Positions 1 to 11,365 of a stretch of 64,000 nucleotides of DNA are shown here, piece after piece. Position 1 is the stretch's first letter. Every line of letters begins with the position of its first letter. The DNA lies in the NCBI GenBank assembly GCA_025449115.1, contig JAHLKC010000016.1:1-64000 (forward strand). Reading direction: 5' to 3'. Origin of the DNA: Chytridium lagenaria (Eukaryota; Chytridiomycota; Chytridiomycetes; Chytridiales; Chytridiaceae). The notes under the pieces are model-generated. The model saw only the letters and a list, made by a program, of their open reading frames with translations. It was not told the origin of the DNA and did not search any database. Both the position numbers and the translations under genes were made by a program.

Positions 1-80
1 TCTTGATTGCAAGAAACAAAAATCTGGCCGCACCAGGGGCGAAAATATGACGTCCAATAAATACATTAATAAAATGGAGT

Positions 81-1310
81 CTACATCCCCATCTCCACCA
101 CGGCCTCCTCCGCCCTCGCCAGAGCCTCCACAACCTTCACCCCTCTCCGTCGTCTTTCCTCCCTCTCCCTCTTTGCCTCCATAATCCTCTCCATACTCCA
201 CGTTCCGCTCTCCTCAAACATATCAGGTGGAGGTGGTGGCGGTGGGATCCCAAACCCCGACCACTCCAAAACGTGTCGGACGGGACGGATCGACCACTGG
301 GGAGTTTGATGAGGAGTTTTGTGATGGCGATGGCTGTAAGAGATTGTGATGAGGTGGGTACGGAATGGAGTGTAGAGGTGGTTGAATTGGTTATGGCGGT
401 GTCATCGTTATCGGTTGAGATGGATATCTGGGATCCTCTTCTTCCTGCTGTAGATATTGTTGGCGTTAATTGCAGTGATCTCGTCCTATCGCGGTTCTCT
501 GAAGATACCACAGCAGGGCTTTGATTTCTCTCCATTCTAGCATCCCATGTTCTCATTTCCTCCAGAAGGTACAGAACGCCTACGTTTCGATCGTCCTCGT
601 TTCTCATCATCGATACGGCGACGCCGTCCCTTGGTCAGGAATCGGTGTTCAAGATAAATGTTTTTTTCGTCATAAGTAATAAGCCGTGTTTCAATTCGAA
701 AGACATCAAATAGACGAAGGTTCCGCTTAAAATAGAGATTGACTTGCGATTCTGCAATGCTTGTAGAAGGGGTTGAGGCGGAGCGGTGTGTGTGATGGAA
801 GACAGCGAGAAGAAAGTCGAGACGGCAATAGTCCATGAATTTCGTATAGGAACTGAGAATGAGGGATGAGTTAATGAATTTTGTGTAGGAACTGAGTGAA
901 TGAAGAATAAGGAATGATTAAATGTACCCATAGTCTGAAACCAAGAAAAAGAAAGGAATGTAGGAAAGGCTTAGAGGAGGTCTCTCACATTCCCGTCATA
1001 TGCATATTGATATCAACATCATCAAACCACACTCGATATTCCAGCGTCCTCACAACCCACAAATCCTCCAAACCTTTCACCGGTTTTGCAGCCGGTATCG
1101 GATTATCAACACGCAGCGAGGATGGTATCCAAGATGTTAAAAGTCTATTCACTGCAATCTCTTTCACTGGTGCCTCGTCCTCACCCAACTCCGACTCCCT
1201 CGCCAGAGCAAGCAGCGCTTCCAGTCGTAGTTCTCGTCAATCCTTCTTCGATTCTCCATATCCTGAAATACCCTGAATGCTCGGTAAAACAGGTGAAGAT
1301 GATCTAAAGG
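81..1310 (-). CDS. Acyl-CoA thioesterase-like protein (4HBT/THEM6-type hotdog fold), 5' end unresolved
   Basis: The hotdog-fold signature is clear: YRVWFDDVDINMHMTG, then after an intron (853-988, GTGAGA...CTCAG) SYTKFMDYCRLDF, then a strand with LRLFDVFRIETRL and YLEHRFLTK. This is the order seen in the 4HBT/THEM6 thioesterase-like family, whose exact substrate is generally unknown. Two frame breaks interrupt the match. At 628-630 a GGG run appears to have one G too many. Near 270-285 a base is missing, before a tail with seven prolines (GIPPPPPPPDMF) and a basic coiled coil ending at the stop at 81. No ATG precedes the first clear residues (about 1188) in frame; an upstream exon around 1190-1310 is likely but unproven. 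Family placement is fairly sure; the start is not. Confidence 0.65.
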
Positions 1311-2268
1311 TGGTTCGTTTGGCTCATTAGATATGTTTGTGCGGCTTCAAGAAGAGAAACTCTTTATGCAAAACCGAAGAAGATCATCTTACATGCAAAG
1401 GGAAGAGATCGGAGTTGAGTAAGGATGATGATGGCCAACCAGAGCCGTGGGTTAAGAAGTGTCCATAGGATCCTTGCAGCGAATGCCCATCTGATGCGGA
1501 GAGTCATCCCACTGAAATTTTGACCTCGTCTTTCAAGGTAGCTTTAACGTACCACCTTTAAGCTCAATGACGGAGCGTTCTACTATACACAGGCTAATCC
1601 GCGTTTTACTCTGCGGAACACGAATGTATACAGTACAAAGGAAACTAGTAACATATATGCTTTTATTTTCTTTAGACGTTTATATCTACATTACGGAATT
1701 TTACGCATATCACGTCTACATTGCAACTAATTTTTCGGCTTAACGAAGATGATGGAAAAGAGCTATAAAATACCGTAGGAGGTTAGTACCTCGCGCATAT
1801 ATATTCAAAGGCCTTCCGTCACCAAAAGTGGCTTTTAGCGTCATTCATTTAAAGATCCAATAATTTTGAAGTAATAAATCGGCCGCCTTAGGCCCCATCA
1901 CGAGAGAACGGGAGCGCAGTTGCTATACAAAGTTTAAGTTACTGAAATGTCTTCTGAGAGGCGCTTATTGCATAAAGACTCTGGACTAATCGGTTTGATT
2001 TTCATTATGTCCGGTCCAAGGGGCGAGATCAATATTCCGTTTCAGAATCAAAGTGACCAATCCTGTACCGAACCGAGTACATGCTTTTAACAAAATAACA
2101 ACGCCATCTCCACAACATTGGTGCAGTAGACTGCCGTCGCATTATCAACAATAACTTTACCGTCGCTATCGAACGGCAAGCAACATATAAAAACGACGCG
2201 AATGGTTTTTCTCGTTACAAGCCAAACTCCACATTTTATTGTATTATAGATAGATCATCTAAACAGAC
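1311..2268. other. Gene-free spacer with promoter of the first VWD gene
   Basis: No convincing coding exon on either strand. The only clear element is a TATA-type box (TATAAAAA, 2186-2193) about 80 bp before the ATG of the downstream secreted-protein gene. The rest is unremarkable mixed sequence. Confidence 0.5.
2186..2193 (+). promoter_or_regulatory. TATA box of VWD copy 1
   Basis: TATAAAAA lies 76 bp upstream of the ATG at 2269. Similar boxes precede the second VWD copy and the repeat protein at 30199, so the three secreted-protein genes share promoter style. Confidence 0.5.
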
Positions 2269-3984
2269 ATGTTCTTCCTCAAAACCGCTATCCTCGCCTC
2301 CACATTGGCTCAAATCGCGTTATCAGCTCCCGCAGTTGAACGTCGTCAGTCACCCCACATCGTTTTTAGTACAAAGTCTCTTACAATCGAAGACTCTAAC
2401 GTTGGCGCTGAAGTCTCTGTCAGTCTTGCTGCTGCACCGGCGTCGGCGGCAACCATCTACCTCGACGCTCCAGGTCTCAAGCTGACCGACTGCTCGTTCA
2501 AGTTTACTCCGTCTGACTGGAGGACGCCGAGAAAGGTCCGTCTCATTGGTGGTGGTGACGGCAAGACCACCTCATACACGCTCAATGCCCAAGTCTTTGC
2601 TCCTGGTTCTGGTTCGCACCTTGCCAAGGATACGGTTGCCGTGAGCAGGAAGGCAAACCCTAGCGCAGAATGCTACTCTCACGGTGACCCCCACTACAAG
2701 ACTTTGACGGGAGGTACTACGATTTCCAGGGACAGGGTGTCTTTTACCTTCTCAGGACCCCGACCCTGTCGTTCAGGCAGACCAGCGGACTGTGAGTTAT
2801 TACCGCACTTCTCTTTTTGTGGTTCTACTCAATACTTATACTTTTTTTCAGTGCGCAAACAGAGTCACCTGCAACACGCCATCGCCATCCAATACGGCTC
2901 CTCCGTCATCACTGACCGCCGCTGCAGGCACCAAGAACCGTCTCGCCTTGAGCTCCTTGACTTCCAAGACGGACGGAATCTCCGCGACAGCCAACAGCCG
3001 CCAACCAGTACCGTATCGCCATCTCCGATGGCAGCAGAATCACTGTCAGCATCTACCCGTGGAACGGCGTCTACTACATGGACGCGTCCATCACCGTTGC
3101 CGGCACCCACATGGGCAAGACTAACGGTCTTTGCGGTTCTTACAACAACAACGTCGGTGACGACGTCCCCACCCCTGCCAACTTTGCTGTTTCCAACCAT
3201 GAGAACATCTTCACCACTGGAAAGGGTCTCGCCATCTCCATCCCCGTTCCTCCTACCACCAGCACCTGCAAGATCCCGGCTCTCGGTGGTGCCGCCCCTC
3301 CTCCACTGATGGTGTGGACCCTCTTAAACCCGGTGGTTTCAGCTCTGTCGACATCCCCGTCCCCGCCACCTCTGTCGTGAACGACTTCATCGCGTCAGCC
3401 CTTGCCTACGCTGAAGACAGCACAAAGGTCACCGCCACGACAGCCGCTATTGACGCCACCCTCGCTAAATCGTTCTGCGAGTCCCTCCGCTCCTTTGACA
3501 GCTGGTGTGCCGCCAACATTGACATCAACTTTATCATTGGCGCTTGCACTGTGGACGTTGCCAACACGGGTGACAGAAACATTGTGACCAACGCTCAACG
3601 CACCCTCGCCGCAACCTGTGCCGCCAAAGCCGCTACCCTTGCCGAGTTCACTGCCGACGTCGCGCGCCGCAACCCAGCTCATCAACAAATCCACCGACAT
3701 TGCCTCAAGATCCAAGGTGCTGCCGCCGCCGTTGGCAACATCCAGATCCCTTCTTTCAACGGTCCGTCGTTCCAAGCCCCGTCGTTCCAGGCTCCTGCTT
3801 TCCAGATGCCGTCTTCCAGGCTCCGGGTGCTCAGGGTGCGCCCTCATGGCAGGCTCCTCCTGCTCAAGCGCCGGCTTGGGCTGCTCCTCAGATGCCGGCT
3901 TTCCAGATGCCGGGAGCTGGAGGTGCTCACGCTCCCCCTGCCATGAATGTTCCTAACATGGGTAACTGGAACTTTAAGTTTTAA
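2269..3984 (+). CDS. Secreted von Willebrand factor type D (VWD) domain protein, copy 1
   Basis: Begins with a signal peptide (MFFLKTAILASTLAQIALSA). A beta-rich domain of about 110 residues follows, then a VWD domain that opens with ECYSHGDPHYKT and contains TNGLCGSYNNN, the usual VWD cysteine motif. After this come a helical Ala/Thr-rich region with cysteines and a C-terminal low-complexity tail of SFQAP/AFQMP repeats. One intron, 2792-2851 (60 nt). The frame breaks several times, e.g. about 2703 (one T short), about 2765 (one T short) and about 2876. At each of these the inverted copy at 27807-29512 has the missing base, so the gene is probably intact in the organism. Likely a cell-surface or extracellular adhesive protein; that role is inferred from the domain, not shown. 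Confidence 0.8.
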
Positions 3985-4489
3985 GCTCTCATGATAGTTT
4001 CTTTTCTCTTTATTGTTTCATGGTATTTTAGCTGTTTCTCGTCACAATTTTGTTTTCTCTAGTTTTCTGCATGGTGGTGACTCTGTATCTTTGTTATTTT
4101 TAACCCCCCAACTTGAATCTCAATAATGTAAAATAAAAAACACTTTTTCACTTATTCATAACAGCAGTAAATGATACTTTGAATGCATTAATCTTTCGTT
4201 ACAAAACTAGGTATTTTACTTTATCATTTTAAAGTCTAACGAAAAAAGTGAGTTTTTAAACTGGATTTCTGCAAAAGACCATGTGCAACCGAATATCTAA
4301 GAAAAGTAAACAATTTGACTGAGCAAGACATCCATCCATCCATCCACCACCCACAGACTGGGTTGCATACAACATCCTCTTCTCTTGTCTTGGACTCTTG
4401 GATGATCAACGGCATTATTACGGTATTCCAATAAAGAAATCATTGCTGGAGGAGGTACCTGCATTGGAGACTAGTCAGGCATTACCATC
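3985..4489. other. Spacer between VWD copy 1 and NoxR
   Basis: Holds the T-rich 3' UTR of the VWD gene with an A-rich poly(A)-signal-like stretch near 4130, a short CATC microsatellite near 4329-4350, and presumably the NoxR promoter. No gene seen. Confidence 0.5.
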
Positions 4490-6455
4490 ATGGCCATGAA
4501 GGTATGTCAACATTCATCAGCAGTCCGTCATGTCAGATCACTAATCATCCACCTTTTCATCTGCATAGGATGAGCTCATTATATGGAACAAGGGATGCAT
4601 GGCATTTGAGAACAAGGAATACGATCGAGCCATTGACATCTTTGAGGTAAAACTCCATCTCAACCTTCCACTCAAAACATTTTGACATGTTCTCATTAGA
4701 CCATCGCCGACTCTTCACGGATCCACTTTAACATGTCCACAGCATTCCTAACCTCCGTTAATCGAAGATGCCGTAAAGTGACCAAACACTTTATCCGTTT
4801 GATATTGTCGCTGGACGGCGTCTTTCAGTGACTTACAACTATTGATTGTAACACTCATGGAGGGACGCCGCCACTTGACGCCCAAAACCTTCACCAGAAA
4901 AAAATCACACCTCTCACCCCTTTCATTAGATTGCTTCACTGACAAGAGCTATCGCATGCGATGTGTACATGGCCGTATCCTACTTTCAACGCGGCGTATG
5001 CTTTTACCTAAAAGGCATGCTCCCCGAATCCCTCGCCGATTTCACCGACGCCCTAGCAGTAAGTCTCCAAAACCACCATCCATATAACCAACAACCCACA
5101 GTTCCTCCGCGGCAACCTCTTGATCGACTACACCCAACTCGGTCTTTCCTTCAAACTCTTTGCCTGCGAAGTCTCCTTCAACCGTGGTCTCTGTTTCGCC
5201 GCCCTCAACCAAGTCGGCGCCGCGTTAGCCGATTTCGATGATGCGATGCGAACACGTCCGTTGGATGGATCAAAGGATTACAGGATCTTTGAGGAGGCGA
5301 TTCGGTATGAGCATCGGTGTGTGGATTATTGTAGACCTTATGAGGTGCCTCTGGATGTCTGCTACAAACCTCCACAGGGAAGATTAAGAATACGGAAAAG
5401 GTGGATTACCTTGGAAAAAGCAAAGTAGTGGCGGCAGTGGATGAGAACGATAACTTTGCGGGATTCAGTGGTTCAAGAATAAAGGTAAACCATAATTCCG
5501 TATGCAGTGTTGTTTTAACCAACGTGACTATTGTTAGGCTGAAACCCTTCACCGTAAAACCACAAAAGGTCCTTTAGACCACGATAACAACTTCCCCGCT
5601 TCCGCAGCCCTCCCTCGTGGCACCTCCCTCCGTCGAAGTGACGGTACAAACGCCGCAACCGCTCCAATGGGCCACGACGGCATCCCAGTAACCTACGCAA
5701 CCCTCTCCCGTCGTCCAACACAAACCACCTCCCCATCCGACCTCCCCCGTCGCACGACCCAAACCACCTCCCCATCCGACCTCGCGCAACGCAAACCCCC
5801 ACCTCCCCCGACCTCCCCCGTCGCGCAACCCAAACCACAACCCCCGATCCGATCCCAATGACACGAACGTTGACAGGAGGGAGGTACGATTCGGATGACG
5901 CGAGTAGGGGATGCGGAGACGTCCTAGTGAACCTGCCGTTCCTGTGGGGAGGTATGGGATGAGATCAGGTATGATGGGGGATCTGAACGGGGGTATATGG
6001 AGAGAGAGGATGTAGTGCGAACAGGGATGAGTATGGGGATGGAAGGGAAAGACGGCGATGTTGCAAAGAAGGAATACAACAATGAGTAACACGAGCAGCA
6101 CAATGTCATCAGGAGATAAAGTACGTATTCCACCCCCCTGATGTTTCTAACCACCTTAGTTTAAAATCAAATGTCATTACACCGACACCCGTATCCTCCT
6201 GGTCCCCGTGAATGTCACGTTTGACGATCTATCTGCCCGTGTTCAAAAAAAGTTTTCCGCGGCACGTCCACTAAACTGAAATACAAGGACGTGGACGATG
6301 AATTGGTGTTGATGACGGATCAAGAGGATTTGGAGGTTGCGTTTGAGATGTCTGGGTTAGAGTATGGGGTTGTAGGGGGAGGTGGACGGATCGGTTTGAG
6401 ATATGGTGTTTTGCGACGTGAAGGCTTGTTGTTGGGGTTTTTGTATATCTTTTGA
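4490..6455 (+). CDS. noxR: NoxR, p67phox-like regulator of NADPH oxidase
   Basis: NoxR binds and activates membrane NADPH oxidases together with Rac. The N-terminal TPR domain is spread over exons 4490-4501, 4569-4646, 4700-about 4773, 4930-5058 and 5102-5484, with p67phox-like segments AVSYFQRG, LRGNLLIDY and FKLFACEV. An activation-domain motif follows, DYLGKSKVVAAV, closely matching the p67phox motif needed to switch on the oxidase. A Pro-rich linker has two 13-residue repeats (5709-5786). The last exon (6160-6455) encodes a PB1 domain with TKLKYKDVDDELV and DQEDLE. Frame breaks at about 4756, about 5386 and an A7 run near 6250 look like single-base errors. The linker between 5861 and 6120 is not fully resolved. 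No oxidase gene lies nearby. Confidence 0.88.
5709..5786 (+). repeat. Two 39-bp tandem repeats inside the NoxR linker
   Basis: Two in-frame units (5709-5747 and 5748-5786) each encode R-R-x-T-Q-T-T-S-P-S-D-L plus one residue. They lengthen the Pro/Ser/Thr-rich linker between the activation motif and the PB1 domain. Confidence 0.8.
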
Positions 6456-6876
6456 CGTCTTTTTCTATATTGTCGTTTTTTTGAGGGTTTTTTTTGTAAT
6501 ATACCGATTATGAAAATATAACAAATGCGTATATAACAAATGCGTGGTATTTTTTGTTTGTTTTATGCAATTTACAAATATCAAGGTTTCATTTACATCC
6601 CTTCAACGTATATTTACAATGAACAAACAGTTTACAAAAAACACATAAAACATCACTATGGATCATCTATCATTCTCATACGAGACTTAACCGTCTATCC
6701 ACTACAAAAGAAAAAAAGAGATGGACCATCAGCAAACAAAAAAAAGAGCGCCACCATCAAAACAAAAAAAGAGCGCCACCAGCAAAACAAAAAAAGAAAA
6801 GAAAAGAAAAAAAAGGAAACCATCATCCAAAAAAAAAAAATACCACAAAAAAAAAACCACAAAAAAAAAAAAACAC
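6456..6876. other. A-rich spacer between convergent NoxR and CatSper-like genes
   Basis: The spacer holds both 3' ends and many A-rich or AAAAAG runs. Long frames here are low-complexity Lys/Phe artefacts. No gene seen. Confidence 0.55.
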
Positions 6877-8951
6877 TCAACTATACTCCGCCAACGTCTC
6901 CGCCATCGCAAACTGCAACTGCTGACACCGATACATGGTATTCTCCTAAAAAAAAACCCATCAACCAAAAACCAAAAAAGGAAAAAAAAAACCTTATGCG
7001 TCAAAGTCACCACAAAGGTTTCCAACCACTGCAAATTAAAAGATGATGGCTTCATAGGCACATAATCATCATGACGAAGCGTTCCCGCCAATTCTTGGAT
7101 GACGTCTTGGAATTTCTTGTTCTCAATGGGGTCTACCACATCAAGAACGGGGTAACGCCCGGTGTTAGAGATGAGCGGGGGAGGCAACGGATTTTTGGAT
7201 GAGAGCAAGAAAGAAAAAAGCAGGAAGGGGGTCAAGAAAAGGCAACGCATTTTTAAAATAATAGCAACAAAGAAAAAAACAGGAGGGAAGGGGTGGTAGG
7301 AAAAGGCAACGCATTTTACAAAAAAAAGGAACAAAGAAAAAAAAAAAACAGAAGCGTTGGGAGGGGGGTTGGTTGGAGGATTTCATTACCCTATTCACAA
7401 GATGACTCATATCCTGTTTCTTGTTTCCTCAAAAACAATTCCTTCTTGATAGCCTTCGCAGCACGCCGTTTCCGTGTCCTCTCCACGGCTTCATCTTCCG
7501 TCGCGTCTCGAATGTTCTAAAAAAAGAAAAGGGAGTCACCAAGGCAACAAAGAAAAGTGATCGAGACGTGATGCTACGATGTTCTCGGTACCTGACATAT
7601 CACACCAATAAAACAAATTAGCAATGATGACGTTACCGACAAAGAAGAAGGTGGAGACAAAGAGTTCAGAGTAAGGGTATCCGTCGTTTTCGAGACGTTG
7701 TTGGTATGGAAGCCAACCGTCGCCCTTTTAGAAAAAGTTGGTTTAGACTACAAGATACATAGGGGGTGAAAGCGTGATAACAAAGGAGGGTTTTATGAGA
7801 TTAACACATGGCAAGCACGGATGAAAAGTGGGACAAAGGGATGGATAGATACAAATACACGAAGGACAGATGAAGGTGGGATAAGGAGTGGATAGATTTA
7901 AATACACAAGACAAGTGGGCTTAAAAGAAAGTAGGTGGTAATGAAGTAAATAAGTGAGGGGGTGGGAGTTTGGTTTTTTTTAAAGAAAAAGGCGGGTTAA
8001 GAACAAGGGGATGTGAGAGTTAGATATATATAAAAAAAAAAGGCGCATTCCAAAGAAAATGGAAAGATAATAATAAATCAAAAAAGGATCGATGGTGGGG
8101 TGGGGAGTTCTAAAAAAAAAAAAAAAAAAAGGCGCGTTCAAAACACCCCCCAAAAAAAAAGAATCAAAAGCATATAAACCCACGAAAAAAAAAGGCACCT
8201 ACACAAACAACCACAAAAAGCGTCATAAAAGCATCCCCCAACGTCCCCCAATCCCCAAACGCCGCATTCCCTCCATCCTGTCCAAACACCGTATTCCCAA
8301 ACACCCCCGCCACAAACATGACAAGAAGGAGTAACACCAGTATATCCAGGACATGATACTGCAGCGTTCTCAAAAGGGCAGTGACGACCACCTTTAAAGA
8401 GGGGGAGTAGGCGACGACACTGACGATGCGTAGAACACGGAGAGCTGGGGGGGGTGTTAGAGAGGGTGGGGAAGGGGGGGCGTACCGTTCAAACTCGAAC
8501 CCATATAAGATCGGAATGGAGTTCAGCGAGAGCAATGATCCATTGAGATAGGGATAAGATGAGGATGATGAAATCAAAGATGTTTTTAGAGGTTCGCCAA
8601 TATCCGATGGGTTGATGTAGCATTTCAACGAGAATTCGAGGGTGTAGATGGTGAGGTAGGTGAGGTTGAGAAGATGATAGATGTTTGGGGTATTGAAATC
8701 GATTTGTGTGGAGACGACTCTAGCTTCATCGCCTACTGTGATGGCGTTGACGAGGATGGTGAGGAGGATGAGGGTTTGGAAGAATCGGGTCTAGTGTTTT
8801 ACAGGGTTAGGTTGCTTTTAAAGAGATGAAGGAAAGGGGGTGTACAAACGTTGATGAGGAAGGTGATGTATTCGACGAGTGGTTTTTGACGTCTTTCAGT
8901 GTTCTCGTAGTGTTCGTATCGATGGATCCACTCTTGGATGGACGTTAGCAT
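6877..8951 (-). CDS. CatSper-like single-repeat six-TM cation channel
   Basis: One voltage-gated-channel repeat on seven exons: 8951-8850, 8790-8486, 8444-8203, 7724-7592, 7516 to about 7390, about 7160-6992, 6945-6877. S1 (TLILLTILVNAITVG), S2 and S3 (NIFDFIILI) are followed by an S4-like segment with few charges (ALRVLRIVSVVAYSP) and S5. The pore region has GTLGDAFMTLFVVVC then GDGW across a splice junction. S6 is GNVIIANLFIGVI, then a basic coiled coil and a short C-terminal helix (ENTMYRCQQLQF). One repeat, the DGW pore style and a short coiled-coil tail fit CatSper subunits better than four-repeat Ca/Na channels. Such a channel would suit the zoospore flagellum, which is inference. Frame breaks occur near 8590, 8520 and 7610. 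The acceptor of the sixth exon is unresolved. Confidence 0.68.
7183..7365. repeat. Intronic minisatellite, three units of about 60 bp
   Basis: Three imperfect copies start at 7183, 7241 and 7305 with GGCAACG-ATTTT and run into A-rich then G-rich sequence. They lie in a late intron of the CatSper-like gene and may obscure its splice acceptor. Confidence 0.75.
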
Positions 8952-9446
8952 GTCCGTTTGTGTATGTTTTCTTTGTTTTTGTTTTTTTTTTTTGGGTGAC
9001 AACTTTTAGACAGTTTGGTGTGCAGAGAGAGACATGGCTTTGGGTCTCCTTTTAGACAGTTTGGTGTACAGAGAGAGACATTGCTTTGGGTCTCCACTCA
9101 CAAAAGGCCGAAAGGGAGACGGCGTTAGAAAAAAAAGGGAACAATCAAAAACCACACTCGACGTTTATGAGACATTATACTCTGATATTTATTATGGGGA
9201 ATGGATAAAAAAAGAAAAAACGATGAAACGATCCACAAAACGATTTCAGTGGTGATAAAAAATCCAAATGTTATAAACGAAGATTCCCCTTCTTCTTTTC
9301 TGCATCCAAATGAAAAAAAGATATACGATGACGAGTGAAAAGAAAGGCAAAGGGTTGAAAAAAAAAAGACGACAAACATGGGTTACAATGGGGGTTGGTA
9401 GTGTTATCCCAACACTCAACCAAAGAAACCAACAAAAAGATGGGGA
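8952..9446. other. Spacer between CatSper-like gene and PHO89
   Basis: Contains the 46-bp duplication and A-rich sequence. No gene seen. Confidence 0.5.
9003..9094. repeat. 46-bp perfectly spaced tandem duplication
   Basis: Units 9003-9048 and 9049-9094 differ at only two positions. They sit just upstream of the CatSper-like ATG (8951, minus strand), in its probable promoter or 5' UTR. Confidence 0.85.
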
Positions 9447-11365
9447 TTAAGCCTTCCCAGGAACGCCCGAGAACGACGGTCCACGGGTAAGGATAGCGTA
9501 AAGGATACCCGCGAAAGCCCCCGAAACAGGAGCGTCAACACCCAAGAAAAGAAGGCCCATCCAAACATCTTCCAGTTGATGGATTTAAACGATCCACTGC
9601 AAAGACCGACGGCAACGGTGGCGCCCATGATACATTGGGTGGTGGAAACAGGAGGCAAGGAAGGAGGCAGTGATGACGGCAAGGGCTGCACCGAGTTCCA
9701 TGGCGAAACCACGGGACGGGGAGTGGAAGGTGACATTGTTTCCGAGGGATCGCATGATATTGTATCCGTAGAACGCGAGACCCAAGTCGATACCGAACGC
9801 GCAGTAGGCGAGTAACCAGGTGGGGATAGAGGCGGAAGTGATGGTTTTACCACCCACCCAGATTTGGTAGACGGCTGCGCAAGGACCGAGGGCGTTAGCG
9901 ACATCGTTGGAACCGTGACCAAAAGAGGCAAAGGCGGCGGTCATGACTTGGAGGAAGGAGTAGAGGAATTCAGTCTTGTTGTCATAGAGGATGGCGACTT
10001 GGTGAGCGGTTTCAGCGGAAGAACCCTTTTGGACAGAGGCGACATCCATAAAGATGGAGTTGTAGAGGAGGGATTTGATCTTGTTGAAAAAGGCGCTGAC
10101 AAAGTGACCGGGTCCGTGGTCGACGAGGTTCACATCCTTTTTAGGGTTGGAGGTGGAGTCAGGGGTGGTGTCGACGCCAGCCTTTTCAGATTTTTCAACA
10201 ACAACGTCAACAGCGTTGGCAGCCTCTTCCTCGAGAACGTGGGGGTGAGGGTGCGCTTGAGCCAGAGGTCGAGGTTCTCGTCCTGGGGTTGGGTGGGGAC
10301 AAAGTGAATGTAAAAGAGGTGGTACCACTTGAGCTTCTCCTCCTTTTCAAGACGACGGATAAAGTAGGGGACGACAAAGGCGTAACCAAAGAGGAGGACG
10401 GCGGCAGAGACACCACCAATGATGCCGAGAGCGAGGGGGAGGTCACCCTTGACAGCGAGGGCGCTACCAGTGTTACCGTCCTTGGGCTCAATCTTTAAGG
10501 TGGATTTGCCGTTCTTGGTGGCAACATAGAACACGACGACGGCGGTGGTGAAGGTAAAGTAAAGGGGATGGCAAAGATACCGCGACGGAGAGAGTTTTTG
10601 CTGTTCAAAACCTATGATTTATCAAGAAATTAAATTAATATCCAGTCAGTCATGGGATTCCTATCAAATGGAAAGGAAAAAGTAGGATCAAAAGTACTTA
10701 CAAAGGTTCTAGTCAAGAGGAAGATTCCAGCGGCAAGGAGACCGGCAAGGAAAGGAGCCAAAAACCAAGAGGCGACAATCTGGGCAACACCCTTCTTGGC
10801 CCATCCCCAGTTGACAGCGCCGGTACCGAATCCAGAGATACCGACACCAATGACAGCACCAATGATAGAGTGGGTGGTGGAGACGGGCCAACTCATGTAA
10901 GTGGCAAACATGACCCAAATGGAGGAAGCGACGAGGGCACACATGAAGGCGACCATCAAGAGGTCAGGACGGTTGGTAAAGTTGTTGATTTGGATGATGC
11001 CGTCACGGATGGTGGAGGCGGTTTCGGCACCGAGGGCCATGGCACCACCAAATTCGGTGAAGATGGCGATGCACACGGCTTGCCAGAGGGTGAGGGAGCG
11101 GGAACCGACGGACGTGGCAAAAGAGTTGGCGACATCGTTGGCACCTTTAAAGAGGAGTAAAGAGAGTTGGGTGATGAATACAAAAGCATGAGAGGAATGG
11201 AAAATGGATAGAAATGAAATGAAATGGAAATGAAGAGTCATAAGAAACCGAGAACGAAAACATACCGATAGCGTAGGCATCAAGGAATGCAAAGGCCATC
11301 GTAACGCCAAACACCCACGTATACGAATATGCCGGCATGGATACGACTGCTGTTGTACTTGACAT
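9447..11365 (-). CDS. PHO89: PHO89-like sodium/phosphate symporter (PiT family)
   Basis: A plasma-membrane inorganic-phosphate importer of the PiT family, whose hallmark is two GANDVANS-type signatures. Both are present: GANDVANSFATSVGS at the start of exon 2 and GSNDVANALGPCAAV in the C-terminal half, each with a PVSTT motif nearby. Exons are 11365-11266, 11144-10702 and 10611-9447; the last ends in GILYAILTRGPSFSG. A large hydrophilic loop lies between the two membrane halves, as in the family. Single-base frame breaks occur near 10545, in a C run near 10243, and near 9640 and 9530; each restores a family motif when allowed for. Identity is secure. Coupling to sodium is inferred from the PHO89 branch and not visible in sequence. 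Confidence 0.92.

Noticed and set aside
2792..3124. Alternative frames inside the VWD genes as separate small genes
   Set aside because: They are pieces of one VWD protein split by indels; the second copy shows the continuous order.
6540..7065. Lys-rich and Phe-rich long frames
   Set aside because: Direct result of A-rich low-complexity sequence; the real exons of the CatSper-like gene are on the minus strand.
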